Source: Sporobolomyces roseus (taxonomy: Eukaryota > Basidiomycota > Microbotryomycetes > Sporidiobolales > Sporidiobolaceae). Taken from it: a DNA stretch of 64,000 nt. The notes beneath the pieces were generated by a model, which made no database searches, was not told the DNA's origin, and saw only the letters and a program-made list of their open reading frames with translations. The stretch lies in contig JADILM010000002.1 in the NCBI GenBank assembly GCA_016617785.1, forward strand, positions 930,001 through 994,000. The letters are read 5' to 3'. The stretch's first letter is position 1. Each line of letters starts with the position of its first letter. A program made the translations under genes and the position numbers. Of this stretch, positions 34,601-44,708 are shown in pieces.

Positions 34601-35510
34601 GTCAGCTCATCAGGGAGAAAGTACCGATCTCGCCGACTCGAGGTTACATCGACGAGTTCGCTCAGTTCCGATCGAACACGACGACTACATCCACTTTGAC
34701 GAAGTTCCTCTCTCGACTCACACTCGTCCTGCTCCTTCTCCACCTGATTTCCCTCGTCGCTATTCGACGACTGCCTCTTTCCCCTCACCCGTCTCCCAAG
34801 CTCCTGCATCTCAATACCCCTTCCCAGCTCCAGATACCCATGCATCGCCTCTCAAGCTTTCCATCCCTCGTCCTCACCTCGTCTCTCGTTTCTCGGCTTT
34901 CTCCTCTACCGCCGTCACGCCCTCATCAGCCCCTTCTCTCCCAATCCAAGACTACCATCCCACACCTTCGTCCTCCGGTCTCCTCGAAGCACAACTCGCT
35001 CATATTCCTTCCGAACACCTCAAGTTGAGCGATAAACTTCTTTCCGAACTCCGAAGAGTCGAAAGTTACGATCGAAAACATCTCGACGTTCGAAGAGGTT
35101 CGGAAATCGAAACTGCATCCTTCGCAACCGCTCGAGAAGCACCCGCATCCTCGGCCGGAGGTCACGAGAAGGAGACAGATCCGACGTTCCGATACTCAGT
35201 CGCCTCTTACTCCTCTCAACCAGATTCCGTCGGGGGTCAATCTGAGTCATCCACGCTTCGAGGAGCGGTTCGAACGCCCGATCTCTCACGCTCTCTCGCC
35301 ACCTTCGCAAATCCGAACCATCACGACGAGATATCAACGGATCAACCTACGACTGCGAGCCCCGAGCGACCACTCCTTCCTCCCTTTCGACTTTCATCAG
35401 ATTCACGAGCTGACAACCTCAGTCTCGGCCCTGCCACCCCTGTGCTTGACGGAGATGCTCACGAGAACGGCGAATTCGCTGGCATTCCCATGATCGAGAA
35501 ACGAGTATGA
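31615..35510 (+). CDS. Unknown four-span membrane protein with long disordered arms
   Basis: Not recognised; about 1,228 residues. ATG at 31615 (MSGNYDQFTRDYHYLSSIPL). The first ~470 residues are Ser/Pro-rich then Arg/Glu-rich. Three introns cluster around the membrane part: 33057-33124 (GTTAGT), one at about 33450-33515 (GTGAGC) and one at about 33675-33735 (GTGCGT). Splicing gives spans FVIFAHIPATIFLDYNLLYI, GWWIAVGVYAACTAIWLFGV, TVLLLIPRAAISVAILLLYS and WAALRLLVLIFAWVGLWII. The segment SFNYACARSYGTFSFMWQVR between spans 2 and 3 is well ordered in composition. The last ~500 residues are Ser/Pro-rich and end GIPMIEKRV with TGA at 35508-35510. Both termini probably face the same side. Function cannot be told; it could be a scaffold anchored in an inner or plasma membrane. 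Confidence 0.72.
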
Positions 35511-35773
35511 TCCCTTTAGAATTCTCCCTTTTTTTTCGCCTTCTACTTTCGATACTATATCCTTTCCCAACTTTTACCTGTAGCCCCCCCATCTGCCTGA
35601 CTAGGATATTACCCTTCTGTAGCTTTGATTGCATTCTCACCTCAAAGCGATTTGAGCTAGATTAAGCGTCTTTCGCCTGTTCTCGATTGCAGCGTCTCTC
35701 AATATCCAGACGTCTTGAGCTGGCGACGACGCGAGAGATAACAGAACAATATAGTGCTATAGATATGTACTGT

Positions 35774-36220
35774 TCAGACTCCCAACTCTTTCGCTTTCCT
35801 CTCGATACCTTCCACAACTTTCCAAACTCGCCTCCTGTTCTTCATGTTCCCGCTCTCAGCGCATCGATACAGGTAGCTCCACCAATCATCCCCTGCCGAG
35901 AGCTCGAGTACCTTGACCTTTGGCTTTGGAAGATCGTTCAATCGAGGTATCGCACCCTTTTTTGGAGAAGAAATGCCCAAATCCACCTCGAGCGGTAACC
36001 AAAACCTTCCCTCGTTGGCGAGCCATTCCCTTGCGACTTGAGAGCGAGCTGGAGATGCGCCGAGTAGGGTTCTTCGTGCGAGGGAAGTTGTCGAAGCGAG
36101 GAAAAGGAGAGAAGGCAAAGGTAAGAAGGAAGCGATGCGGGAGAGGAGATCGAAGGGAAGGCTGTAGAGGGTGGAGCTAGCGGTCATGGGTGAAGGTAGT
36201 CGTCGATGAGCGAAAGACAA
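35774..36220 (-). CDS. F-box-like protein or C-terminal exon
   Basis: F-box proteins link substrates to SCF ubiquitin ligases through Skp1. The ORF contains LYSLPFDLLSRIASFLPLPS followed by LLFLASTTSLARRTLLGAS, a good F-box match, then WSYLYRCAESGNMKNRRRVW near the C terminus, and stops at 35774. As a stand-alone gene the best start is the ATG at 36187 (MTASSTLYSLP), giving about 137 residues, which is short for the family. The upstream gene on the same strand stops at 36318; a GTGTGA donor at that stop and the CAG acceptor near 36262 would remove the stop and continue in frame into this ORF. It may therefore be the last exon of that gene. Confidence 0.55.
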   Translation of the reverse strand: MSFAHRRLPSPMTASSTLYSLPFDLLSRIASFLPLPSLLFLASTTSLARRTLLGASPARSQVAREWLANEGRFWLPLEVDLGISSPKKGAIPRLNDLPKPKVKVLELSAGDDWWSYLYRCAESGNMKNRRRVWKVVEGIERKAKELGV

Positions 36221-36317
36221 GTGAGATGGCGGTGAGTGAGAAGGGGAGAGCGGGAAACTGAGAGTAGTCTGACAAGGTCAGCTCAGAATGGCGAAGTTAC
36301 GATAGAAAGACGACACC

Positions 36318-37636
36318 TCACACATCTCCAGCCATCCATACCCAATAGCCTCCTCCAAGAACGAGAGCCTGCTTGATCTCCTGTAAGGTCTCTGCTTCTT
36401 TGCCCAATTTCCTCAATCGCTCGACACTTTTCTCATCGACATAGTTCCACTTGACGAGCGGCAGTAGGAACTGATCGATCCCCTCGAAGATCAGTCCGTA
36501 GTCGACGTCCGGAATCGTGTAGTGATTGTGAGGCTGGTGATTTCCGATTCGCATCGCGAGGAGCCAAAGTCGTCGAGCGGTCATTCGGAAATCGCTTGCG
36601 AGGTAGAGAAGAGGTAGCGCCCACGACATGACCATAAGTTCGGCACCATAAGATACGAGGTAGTTTTCGGGGTTTCCTCGAGCATCCAGCAATTTGGGCT
36701 GCTCGACGGAACCGAATTCGAAGAAATCTCCTGCGATACACCCTGTCACGACCTTGAGATCATCGACGTGGTTTTCGATCAAATTCTCGCAATCTGAAAT
36801 GATGGGGACGAAGACCTTGAGCCTGAATAGCTTTGAGCAATAGCGAGATTTCACGTACCGTCGATTCCGTTGGCATCGTCAAAGGTAGGGTGTCCCTCGT
36901 CGTTGATCACACCTGAAGACCATTCGCGTCAATTCGACGACTAGTTCAGGAATTAGCAGACCAGAGATACAACTCACCGATCACCGTTAATTCTGTTCTT
37001 CTCCCTTTTTCCTGCTCGACGATTTCCGCTACAGCTTCGCGCAGCTTTTGAGCGGCACCTTGATCAGACTGATGTACCGCCTCCTCGATTATCTGGTCAG
37101 ATAGTAGGTCTCCTGCAGCGATAGGACTGCATCCCGAGATCTGTGCGACAACAACGAATTTTCATCGAATTCGTCGTTCCCATTCGAGCGTAGAACAGGA
37201 TCACGAACAGGACAGAATGTCGATACGAAGCCCATCTGAACAATAATCGACGGACCGCAGAGATTGAGATAGAGCGTGAAGCAGAATTTAGCGAAAAGTG
37301 AAGGGAAGGAAGTCAAGAGGTGAAAGGCGAGAATTTTTGCGAGACCTTCGAAACGGACTACCCCTTCGGAATCTCCGAGCTGTCGCAAGATCCCAGACGT
37401 CTCGGGGGAGGACGTAGCGTGAGCAGGTAACTAGCGTGCTGAAGAGCACGGACCAGATACGAGGCGACTTGAGCTAGCGTCGGAAACGAGCGAATCTCGC
37501 AAATCTCGTTTCTCACGAACAGCTCCTTAGTGTCTACGCTCTCTGGCGCAACCAAACAAGCGCAACTCGGAAGCCGTGGCGTCGTATGATCAGCCTGTGT
37601 CGAGATTTTCTCGTACAGAAGAATGATGGGAGCCAA
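36318..37636 (-). CDS. Unknown protein, exon structure partly unresolved
   Basis: I do not recognise the family. Good coding stretches on this strand are: MAPIILLYEKISTQADHT from 37636; an exon reading FVVVAQISGCSPIAAGDLLS to RRTELTVIG around 37170-36980; VINDEGHPTFDDANGID around 36915-36862; and a long exon, ENLIENHVDDLKVVTGCIAG, GAELMVMSWALPLLYLASDF, GNHQPHNHYTIPDVDYGLIF to GGGYWVWMAGDV at 36318. Introns between the last three are short and canonical (GGTGAG/GGTACG donors). The joins between 37400 and 37170 are not settled. The last exon is Leu-rich and helical with paired His residues. The start, and whether the gene continues into the F-box ORF just downstream, are uncertain. Confidence 0.5.
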
Positions 37637-37832
37637 TTCGAATAAATTGGATGAAACGCTGAGCTCGATGAGGATGATTTGGACACTACTTAGTTACTAC
37701 GATGAGGGGATGATAGATGATGATGACGACAAATGACTGATGGGTACTGATTGGTGGTACTGCGAGAAACAACATGGGAACTAATGGAGAGCGAGGGTAT
37801 AGAACAAATAGAGATGTAGAGGAGGAGCGTGT

Positions 37833-39130
37833 TCAAATCGCAGCACAAGCGAGAATCCAAGGATGCTGAAGGAGTTCGTGAAGAGGAATCCGACGGTTCA
37901 CGTCGACCGTGAGGCAGCGTCGGAGGCAATCGAAGGCGAGAGGCGAAATGGGAACTTTTGAAGGGGCGAGGAATCCGAAACGAGCGTCTTCAGAATTCGC
38001 GAATGGGTGTGCACCGGTGAGGAGAAGAGAGAGGATGACGCCGAGGGCCCAAACTTCGGCAGCACTCCCATCGTAAGGTCGCTCGAGGAAGATTTCGGGA
38101 GCGGCGAAAGTGCTTGTACCGTAAAAGCCTGAAGAGTATGAAGCCTAGATGAGCATCACGTAGGCATGGGGAGATAATGATTGAGTACTCACGACCAGTC
38201 TGAAGCGGCGCTGGCTTCGATACATCCCAAAGAACGCAACTTCCAAAATCGACGAGTTTGACCTATCGACGGATCTATGTCAGTCAGAGTGAAGAGCGGA
38301 GGGAAGAGCAGTCAATCACTCACATGTAATCGCTCATCGAGGACAATGTTCTCGTCTTTGAGATCGTTGTGTCGGATCCCGACCTGAGCAAGGTCGGCAA
38401 CGGTTGCGATCAGTTGATGAAAGACGTAGCGAGCTGCAGGTTCGTTGAAGTGTCGAATTTGCTCGATGGCTTCGAAGAGGTCCGATGAGGACCGGCGCAT
38501 GAAGGGAGCTCGTGGAGGATGTTTCGGTGTCGGAGGAGCAGAGTTGACGAAGCAAGGTGGACTGATCGTTCTTGGTAGAGACACATTCGATTTGGAAGAG
38601 TAGGGAGAGTCGGGGAAGTCAAGTTGACGAGAGGGAGGAGTGACGGGTGGAGAAGGAGGGAGAACACCGTTGTCGTCGGTCGCGGTTTGCCAACTCTTTC
38701 CGTGATAACCCATCACCTGCAAAGATGATGAAGCCAAGTCAGCGAGCTATCACCGACGAAGACAACGTCAAAGAGTGTGACGTACGAGGTAGTAGAAGGT
38801 ATCGCAAGCAAGGAGGTCGACGAATTCGACGCAACCAGGATGATTTAATCTTCGCAGAACGTAGGCTTCTGTTGGAACTACGACTGCTCCATCCTTGGTC
38901 TTGCTCAGTCCCTTCGTACTCAATCCCCAATGTAACGTCTTGACGAGTGCTCGAGGTCCAACCCGACTTTTGTTCATCACCTTCGCCGCGAAAATGCATC
39001 CGTCGGAGAATCTTCGAACTTTGTAAACTGTTCCGCTTCCACCAATTCCAATCTCTTCGACGAGTCCATAACGTGAGGTAAAATCGCAGTCGAGCGAGTC
39101 GTAACTAGGAGGGGGAACAGCGAACGACAT
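37833..39130 (-). CDS. Serine/threonine protein kinase, PASK/PIM-like
   Basis: Starts MSFAVPPPSYDSLDCDF at 39130. The kinase fold is complete: Gly loop IGIGGSGTVYKV, VAIK-type lysine in CIFAAKVMNK, alpha-C glutamate in PTEAYVLRRLNHPGC, hinge region FYYLVMGYHG (joined across an intron with donor GTACGT), catalytic loop GIRHNDLKDENIVLD, metal-binding VDFGS, and AAPEIF. A ~60-residue Ser/Pro insert sits right after the hinge, before DLFEAIEQIRHFNEPAARYV. The end is HPWILACAAI with TGA at 37833-37835. About 370 residues, almost only the catalytic domain. The KDEN and DFGS pattern is that of the PASK/PIM group (family knowledge). The usual HRD arginine is asparagine here, so it is a non-RD kinase that may not need activation-loop phosphorylation. 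Confidence 0.85.
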
Positions 39131-40771
39131 GAATGCGGAAATGTGCGAAAGGGTGAGGAGTGTCGAAGGTAAGAAAGTACTGAAGGGAGAAGAAACGAGA
39201 GACGGAGGGTCGGCGAGGAAAGTGAAACGAGAGTGGAGGTGATCAAGAAGGGGAGAAAAGGAAGAGAAAGCGTGCTAAAAAGTCTGCAATCTAGAGTTGA
39301 GGAGTCGGGGGAGAGAGGGTCGTTGTATGTAGATCTCGGAGCTGGACTTTTCCCTCGAGAGAGGGACGAAGGGGTTCAAAGTTCTGTCCGACTTTCCTTG
39401 AGAAGCGTGAAATTGCTTCCTTTCTATTCAAACGACGGAGACAGACTCCGTTCTCGCGAAAAAGTCATATTCGACTTTCGTATTTCGCCCTGATCTTCCC
39501 TCGTTGAAAACGCTTCCCTTCATGTTCCATTCATTCCTGGTCGATACCGACGGAACACACCCAGTCTCACCATGAGATCTACGAAACGGTTTTCTCTCGA
39601 GAGTTTGCAATTTTCATTTTCAAAGATGTGATCTTCTCGCTTCAGTTTGTTTAGCGAGTGGCCACTTCGACTTGCCTTGCTTCGTCGTCGTTTGTCGTCG
39701 TCCTGCCAATGCCATTGACTAGCTGTACGATAACGTGAGGCGGAGGCAAACTCCTGCGCTTCCCCTTCTTCATCAAGGGATCTACGAAATTGCGAACCAT
39801 TTATCGCAGAGCTTTATCGCGAGGGAGTCGGCTTACTCCACACTGCCCGCCGCGCGATGGAAGCTTCAAGGGCAGCTCAAATCTTCATACTTTCCAATTG
39901 CGAAAGTGTCTTTCTCCCCTTCTCCCTCGCCATTCGACTCCTCTCTTGCAAATATGTGATGGAGCTACTGTACTTTTCCGTAGAGTATAGTATACCCGGT
40001 TTCCCTTGGATTTGTAAGCGCTGTCTCTCCTTCGACGTCGAGCCCTTTTTCGAGCTCCGACGTCGGATCTCGCAGAGACGACAAAAGAACCCAATACTCC
40101 GATAGAATTGAGTACTGTAGGATGCGGAGAGCTCTGATCCTCACTGTTCACCAGGGACAGCTCTGCCCCGTCGACCACGGCGAGGTAGTTTCGCGAAAAG
40201 AAGCTCAAACATCTTCTCAGGGTTTCAGTTGCCCCGGCATCAGCCTTCTTCTACTGTAGTTCTAAAGGGGTCAATCGAAGGTGTACTGTACTCGCATAAC
40301 CGTGAAAGTAGCCAGCTTCATGCCTTGACGGAAACCCTCGTCAATAGAAAGAGAGAAAGAGAGGAATGAAAAAATCAAGGTACGAGATCAACTCCTTCTC
40401 ATTCTTGCATCTCGCGATAATCCGTCGATAAAGCATGAAGGAGTACCGTGGGGAATCTGTATCGTAGACTCAGAGACGGAATCGAGTAATCGCACACAGC
40501 GACACGGGCGTGAACGAGGAAGAAACGAAAAGGTTGAGGGGAATCGATAAAATCAAGTTTACGAGCGACGAGTAAAAAGCAGGTAACAGAGTTGGGACTA
40601 CACAGACCACGAAAGCGTAGAGCGGTACAGCGATACAACATGCAAAAGTAAAGTAACGAAAATTAGGAAATGAAGACAAAACAGAAAAAAACTTCGCAAA
40701 ACCCTCAGCACTCTTCCTTCGTCCTAAATCACCCTCAATCACTTAATCACCCATAACAGTCAACGTTCAAG
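39131..40771. other. 1.6-kb region without a recognised gene
   Basis: Between the kinase start and the HSF stop, both on the minus strand. Only short frames occur (at most about 107 codons), with no domain or coherent splice pattern. The part next to the kinase is its promoter, the part next to HSF its 3' UTR; the middle 1 kb is unexplained. It contains a strong imperfect inverted repeat at 40023-40079. No tRNA, snRNA, RNase P or SRP RNA motif was recognised. Confidence 0.5.
40023..40079. repeat. Imperfect inverted repeat, potential hairpin
   Basis: GTCTCT (40023-40028) pairs with AGAGAC (40074-40079), and TCGACGTCGAGC (40032-40043) with GCTCCGACGTCGGA (40054-40067) apart from one bulge, leaving a loop of about ten bases that includes TTTTT. 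The CGACGTCG cores are themselves palindromic. It could be a structured RNA, a terminator-like element or a chance palindrome. Confidence 0.55.
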
Positions 40772-43587
40772 CTAGTTCTTCTTCTTCCTAGCGCTCTTTC
40801 GTGTTCCTTCTTTCCCAGGACTCTCCCCCTCCCCAGCATTCATCGCATCACTTTTCCTCTTCCTCCCTCCTCCTCCTCCCGTCCCGACTTTCTTCCCCCC
40901 AACATTCGCAGCAGAAACCTCGGGGGTTTGAGCAGCTTGCCAATCGATCTCACTTGCAGGTGAAGCAGTATCGTTCGTGAGAGTTGGGGAAGTCACTTCG
41001 TAAGTTTTAGGTTGGTATGTAGCATGTGGGGAATCAGTTGGGAAGGGTAAGGAGCCGGAGGGAGCAGTGGTCGAGATGGATGGATCGGAGGAGAAGAATG
41101 AAGAATAGTCCATTGTGGGGAGGGAATCGACTTCGTTTGAGATCGACATGGATGGATTCGGCGGAGTTGGCGCGTTAGCTGTACGTAGCAAGAAACGCTA
41201 ATCAGCACCTCAATGATATCGCAGAGAGGCTGAGAAGCAAGTAGACTGCGTACTGAATTGTTCCAACAACTTGTCCAAATCCAATTCACCATTCTCCCCC
41301 GTCGCAGATCCCCAATCGAACCCACCCTTTTCCTCCACAGCAGTTCCCAATCCACTAGCAGTACCGAGCGGTCCATCCATCTCCATGACTTGGTCCCTCG
41401 TCTCCTCGGGTAAATTCTTCATCAACCTAGTAATCTGATCCTCCAATTCCGTCGTTCTCCTATCTATATCCTGTTTCTCATTGATCACGGAACGGAGAAT
41501 CTCATCGTGTTCGTTGATGTTCGAGACGAGGGAAGGTGAGAGTGCCGGAACGGAGGAAGAAGAATGAGTTTGGGTATCGGAGTAGGAGGGAATCGCGGTG
41601 GGTTGAGTTAAAGCCGAGGAGGAGGAAGACGAAGAAGCGTTCATGTAGTCTAGAGGGTTGGGCGTTGTCGTAGGATGGAAGGTGGCGGAAGGGGAAGGGA
41701 TTAATGCTCCAGCGTTGTAATTCGAAGGAGGGAGAGAAAGCGCGTTATTGAACTGAGGAGGCGCCGACGTCGGTTGTTGACTCGAACCAGTGTTGTTGAA
41801 GAGAGTGGAGAAGTTGGAATCGTTGTTCCCTGCTGCATTGAGGAAGTGTTGCATTGTTTCCGGAGTGAAATTGGAAAAGTCGAGATTCGAGAATGGATTG
41901 CTGCTTGGACTCGGTTGAGATGCGGGAGAGAGGGAAGGGAGTGCGGTGAAGCGACTCGGAGAGGCTAGTAAAGCTTGAGATGTGGAATTGGTGCGAGTAA
42001 GAGTCGTAGTCGGATTCGAGTGATGAGCTGGTATCGAAGAACCGTGATGCGCTGTGAACGCTTCTGACGTGAGTCTCGTTACTTTCGGAGAGAGTCAAGC
42101 GGAACAAAGCGACTCACAACTTGAAATAGTAGGGAAATGGTCATCCTCCTGATTCCGGGCCGGGATCTCTTCGATCTCTTCTTCTTCCTCTTCACTTCCA
42201 TCCAACTCCCTCAACGCTGCCGCCCGTTCTTGTTGTCTCCCTTTAACATCTTCCAACAATAATCGACTCCTCGCTTTCGGCACGACCATTCTTTCTTTCC
42301 CTTTCCCCTTGTGGTTCTTTGAAGACCCCTCGCCTCCCTCACTCGTCACACTCTCGTTCCCGACACTATCCGCACCTGGACTCGCTCCGACAGGTGAATC
42401 GCCACTCCCACTCGTTCCTCTCATGTTCCCATTCCCGTCCAACACTTGTCCCCCGAAAACTCCAGCCAAGAACCTCAAAATCTTGTTAATCGTCTCTTCT
42501 TGTTTCCGGTGTTTCTCTCTCGAGGCAAGAGCTTCCTGCCACAAGAGTTGATTCGATTGCTGTAGATCCTTCAAGTCGGCAGAGATCGCAGTTTGATGTT
42601 TACGAATTGCTGACAAGTCGGTTAGGAGGGAAGGGAGGTGGAGGGCTGAAGAAGTAGAAGGACCGGCTCCGGAGTTCGACGTAGAGGTCGAGGCGTCGAT
42701 GGGACCTGATCCAGACGGTCCTGATAAGGCGTTGATGTCTCCTCCTCCTCCTCCTCCTGAAGTTGCCGTGTTCGCTCCAGCTTTTTGTCGGCGAATGAAG
42801 AATAATAGATCCGGTTGCGCTCGTGTGAAATTCGGATTTGAGAATTCGACTGTGAGCTCGGAGTTTTAGCTTGATCAGCATGTCTGTGACAGAACGAGGA
42901 TCGTAGAATGAAAGTTCGACTCACGCATATCCACTTTCTCCTCATCATCCGTCTTCAACACACCCTGTGTCAGATGCGGTACCTACTTGACCCGAGTTTC
43001 TGATCAGCTACCATTCAAAGCAAAGCAAGAGAAAGAGATGAAACGCACTTTATGAAACCCGTACATATTCAACTGTCTAACGAAGCTTCCAAAATTCGAA
43101 TGCTTGAAGAACCTAGGTAACAACTCTTTCCCGAATTTATCTGCTGATGGAACTGCGAGAGCGAACGAGAGGGGAGAGAGAGAGAGTGAGAAGTGAATCG
43201 AGGTTGAATAAATTGAGTTGATGAAGGGAGTTCTGGGAAGAGAGCTTACCAAAGAATGAATCACCATCTTCTGACCAACGAATCAAGTCGTCTGTTGTTG
43301 GATCTGATACCATACTGCACAGAGCAGGAAGAGGAGAGGAAAAGGTTAGCTCTCACAGAACCAGGTTAATTCGAAAGAGAGGGCTCACGTGAATAGTTTG
43401 TTCAAGAAAGCGGGTACAGATCTAGCGGTAGTCTTGTTGGGTTTAGTGATTCCTCCATTGTGGTTGTTTAGTTGGTTGTATTGAGTTAAAGGACCTGCTC
43501 CACTCGCCAAGGCCAATTCAAGCCCTGACGAGGATGAGGGAGCAGGTTGGGTTGCTTGTTGTTTACGTGTACGAGACAGCTTGAACA
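40772..43587 (-). CDS. Heat shock transcription factor (HSF family)
   Basis: HSF-type DNA-binding domain spread over several exons: [66 protein letters not shown] and [18 protein letters not shown], then [21 protein letters not shown] coiled-coil/oligomerisation region follows ([31 protein letters not shown]). The rest is Asn/Ser/Thr-rich, probably activating, with a Lys-rich end (SARKKKN, TAG at 40772-40774). About 800 residues, size normal for fungal Hsf1. The 5' end is a problem: the first exon frame, open from 43621 inward, contains no ATG ([12 protein letters not shown]...) and is closed by TAA at 43622-43624. The stated start assumes a codon split by an intron (A at 43679, TG at 43587-43586); this is a guess. 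Confidence 0.88.
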
Positions 43588-43684
43588 CTTGTGGACTGAT
43601 TGGTGAAGGTTGAGATGAAAGTTAAGAGATGAGAAATTGACTTCGCTCTTCTCTCTTCCCTCATACCGAGCTACTAACTCTGCA
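43588..43684. promoter_or_regulatory. Very short divergent promoter between HSF and EAF6
   Basis: Fewer than 100 bases separate the first recognisable HSF coding base from the EAF6 ATG on the other strand. The two genes must share a bidirectional promoter, and their leaders may overlap. A possible HSF 5' intron (GTTAGT donor at 43678, TTAAC branch-like site, AAG acceptor at 43588) fits in this space. Confidence 0.45.
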
Positions 43685-43937
43685 ATGAGTGAATCACCAG
43701 CACCTCTACAATCAGGACAATCTACCCCTGGAGGACCGATCGATTCAAATTCAGCCTCTCAATCTCAAACTCCTAAACAACAACCGAATCCCTCTACCTC
43801 TACTGCACAACCTGCTACTCAGTCACCACTAGATGAACTCTCTCCTGAAGATCTGAAGAAGAGGTTGGAAGAACATAGGAAATCTTTGAGAGCTAGTTTG
43901 GAGAAGAAACGGAAATTGGACAGAGATCTCGTTAGTC

Positions 43938-43975
<38 letters not shown>

Positions 43976-44497
43976 TCCCCACCAGACTCCAGCTGACTGA
44001 ACGTGACTGTGCATGATAGGCTCAATTGGAGACTTCAATCTACGCATTTGAAGGTTCCTATTTATCAGATTCACTATTCCCTCCTTCAGCAACTTCGAAC
44101 GCGGCATCCACAGCAGCAGCTCAATTCGGAAACATTATAAGAGGTTACGACTCATACTTGAAAGCGCCATCAGCTAATTCGGGAGATCGGAACAAGAGGG
44201 CGAGAGGACCAGAGGGAGTCAACGAGAGGGAGAGAATGTTTAGTGCTAGTTCTGCTACTGCTACAAAGGTGCGCTCGCAACACTCTCTACTTCTCACACA
44301 GTCGATGATCTGATGTAGAGGAGTGTCGCCGAGTACAGTCGGTTGAACTGAGACAAGCGGAATTAGCAGCGGCAGGGATGGTTTTGAATATGAATCATGG
44401 AGGTGGAGGAGCAGGAGGAGGGAATCTAGCTGGACTAGATTCAGCGAGTGAAGAAGATTCAATTACTTCGAATAGGAGGAAACGGAATAGACATTAG
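43685..44497 (+). CDS. EAF6: EAF6-type histone acetyltransferase complex subunit
   Basis: Small shared subunit of NuA4 and related MYST histone acetyltransferase complexes. Start MSESPAPLQSGQSTPGG at 43685. After a Ser/Gln/Pro leader comes the EAF6 core, LDELSPEDLKKRLEEHRKSL (coiled coil) joined across a CT-rich intron to AQLETSIYAFEGSYLSD, and then FGNIIRGYDSYLKAPSA, the family signature. The last intron ends at TACAG near 44338; using the earlier TGTAG would bring a stop, whereas TACAG continues SVELRQAELAAAGMVLNM. The C terminus is NRRKRNRH, a basic end, with TAG at 44495-44497. About 210 residues. It diverges from HSF and converges with Mph1. Confidence 0.9.
43939..43972 (+). repeat. CT dinucleotide tract in EAF6 intron
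   Basis: An uninterrupted CT run of 32 or more bases shortly after the GTTAGT donor of the first EAF6 intron. It is a microsatellite and probably length-variable between strains. Confidence 0.9.
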
Positions 44498-44708
44498 GTC
44501 CTCTCGCTCTCCCATTCACTCTTCACTCTCAATTCAGTACTTCAGTCAGTAACAAGGTCTTTTCTTTTTGTTGTAACGAATAACACTGCAGTTTCATAGG
44601 GTTTTGCGAAAAAGCGATAGTACGAGGGTAAAACAAGGGAAAAGCGAGGTAGTATGCGAAATATTGCGAAGAAAGTAAAAACAAACAACAAAGAAGGACG
44701 AACTGATA

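Noticed and set aside
44310..44345. Premature stop in EAF6 last exon
   Set aside because: It arises only if the first AG (TGTAG) is used. The TACAG a few bases later restores the frame to the basic C terminus.
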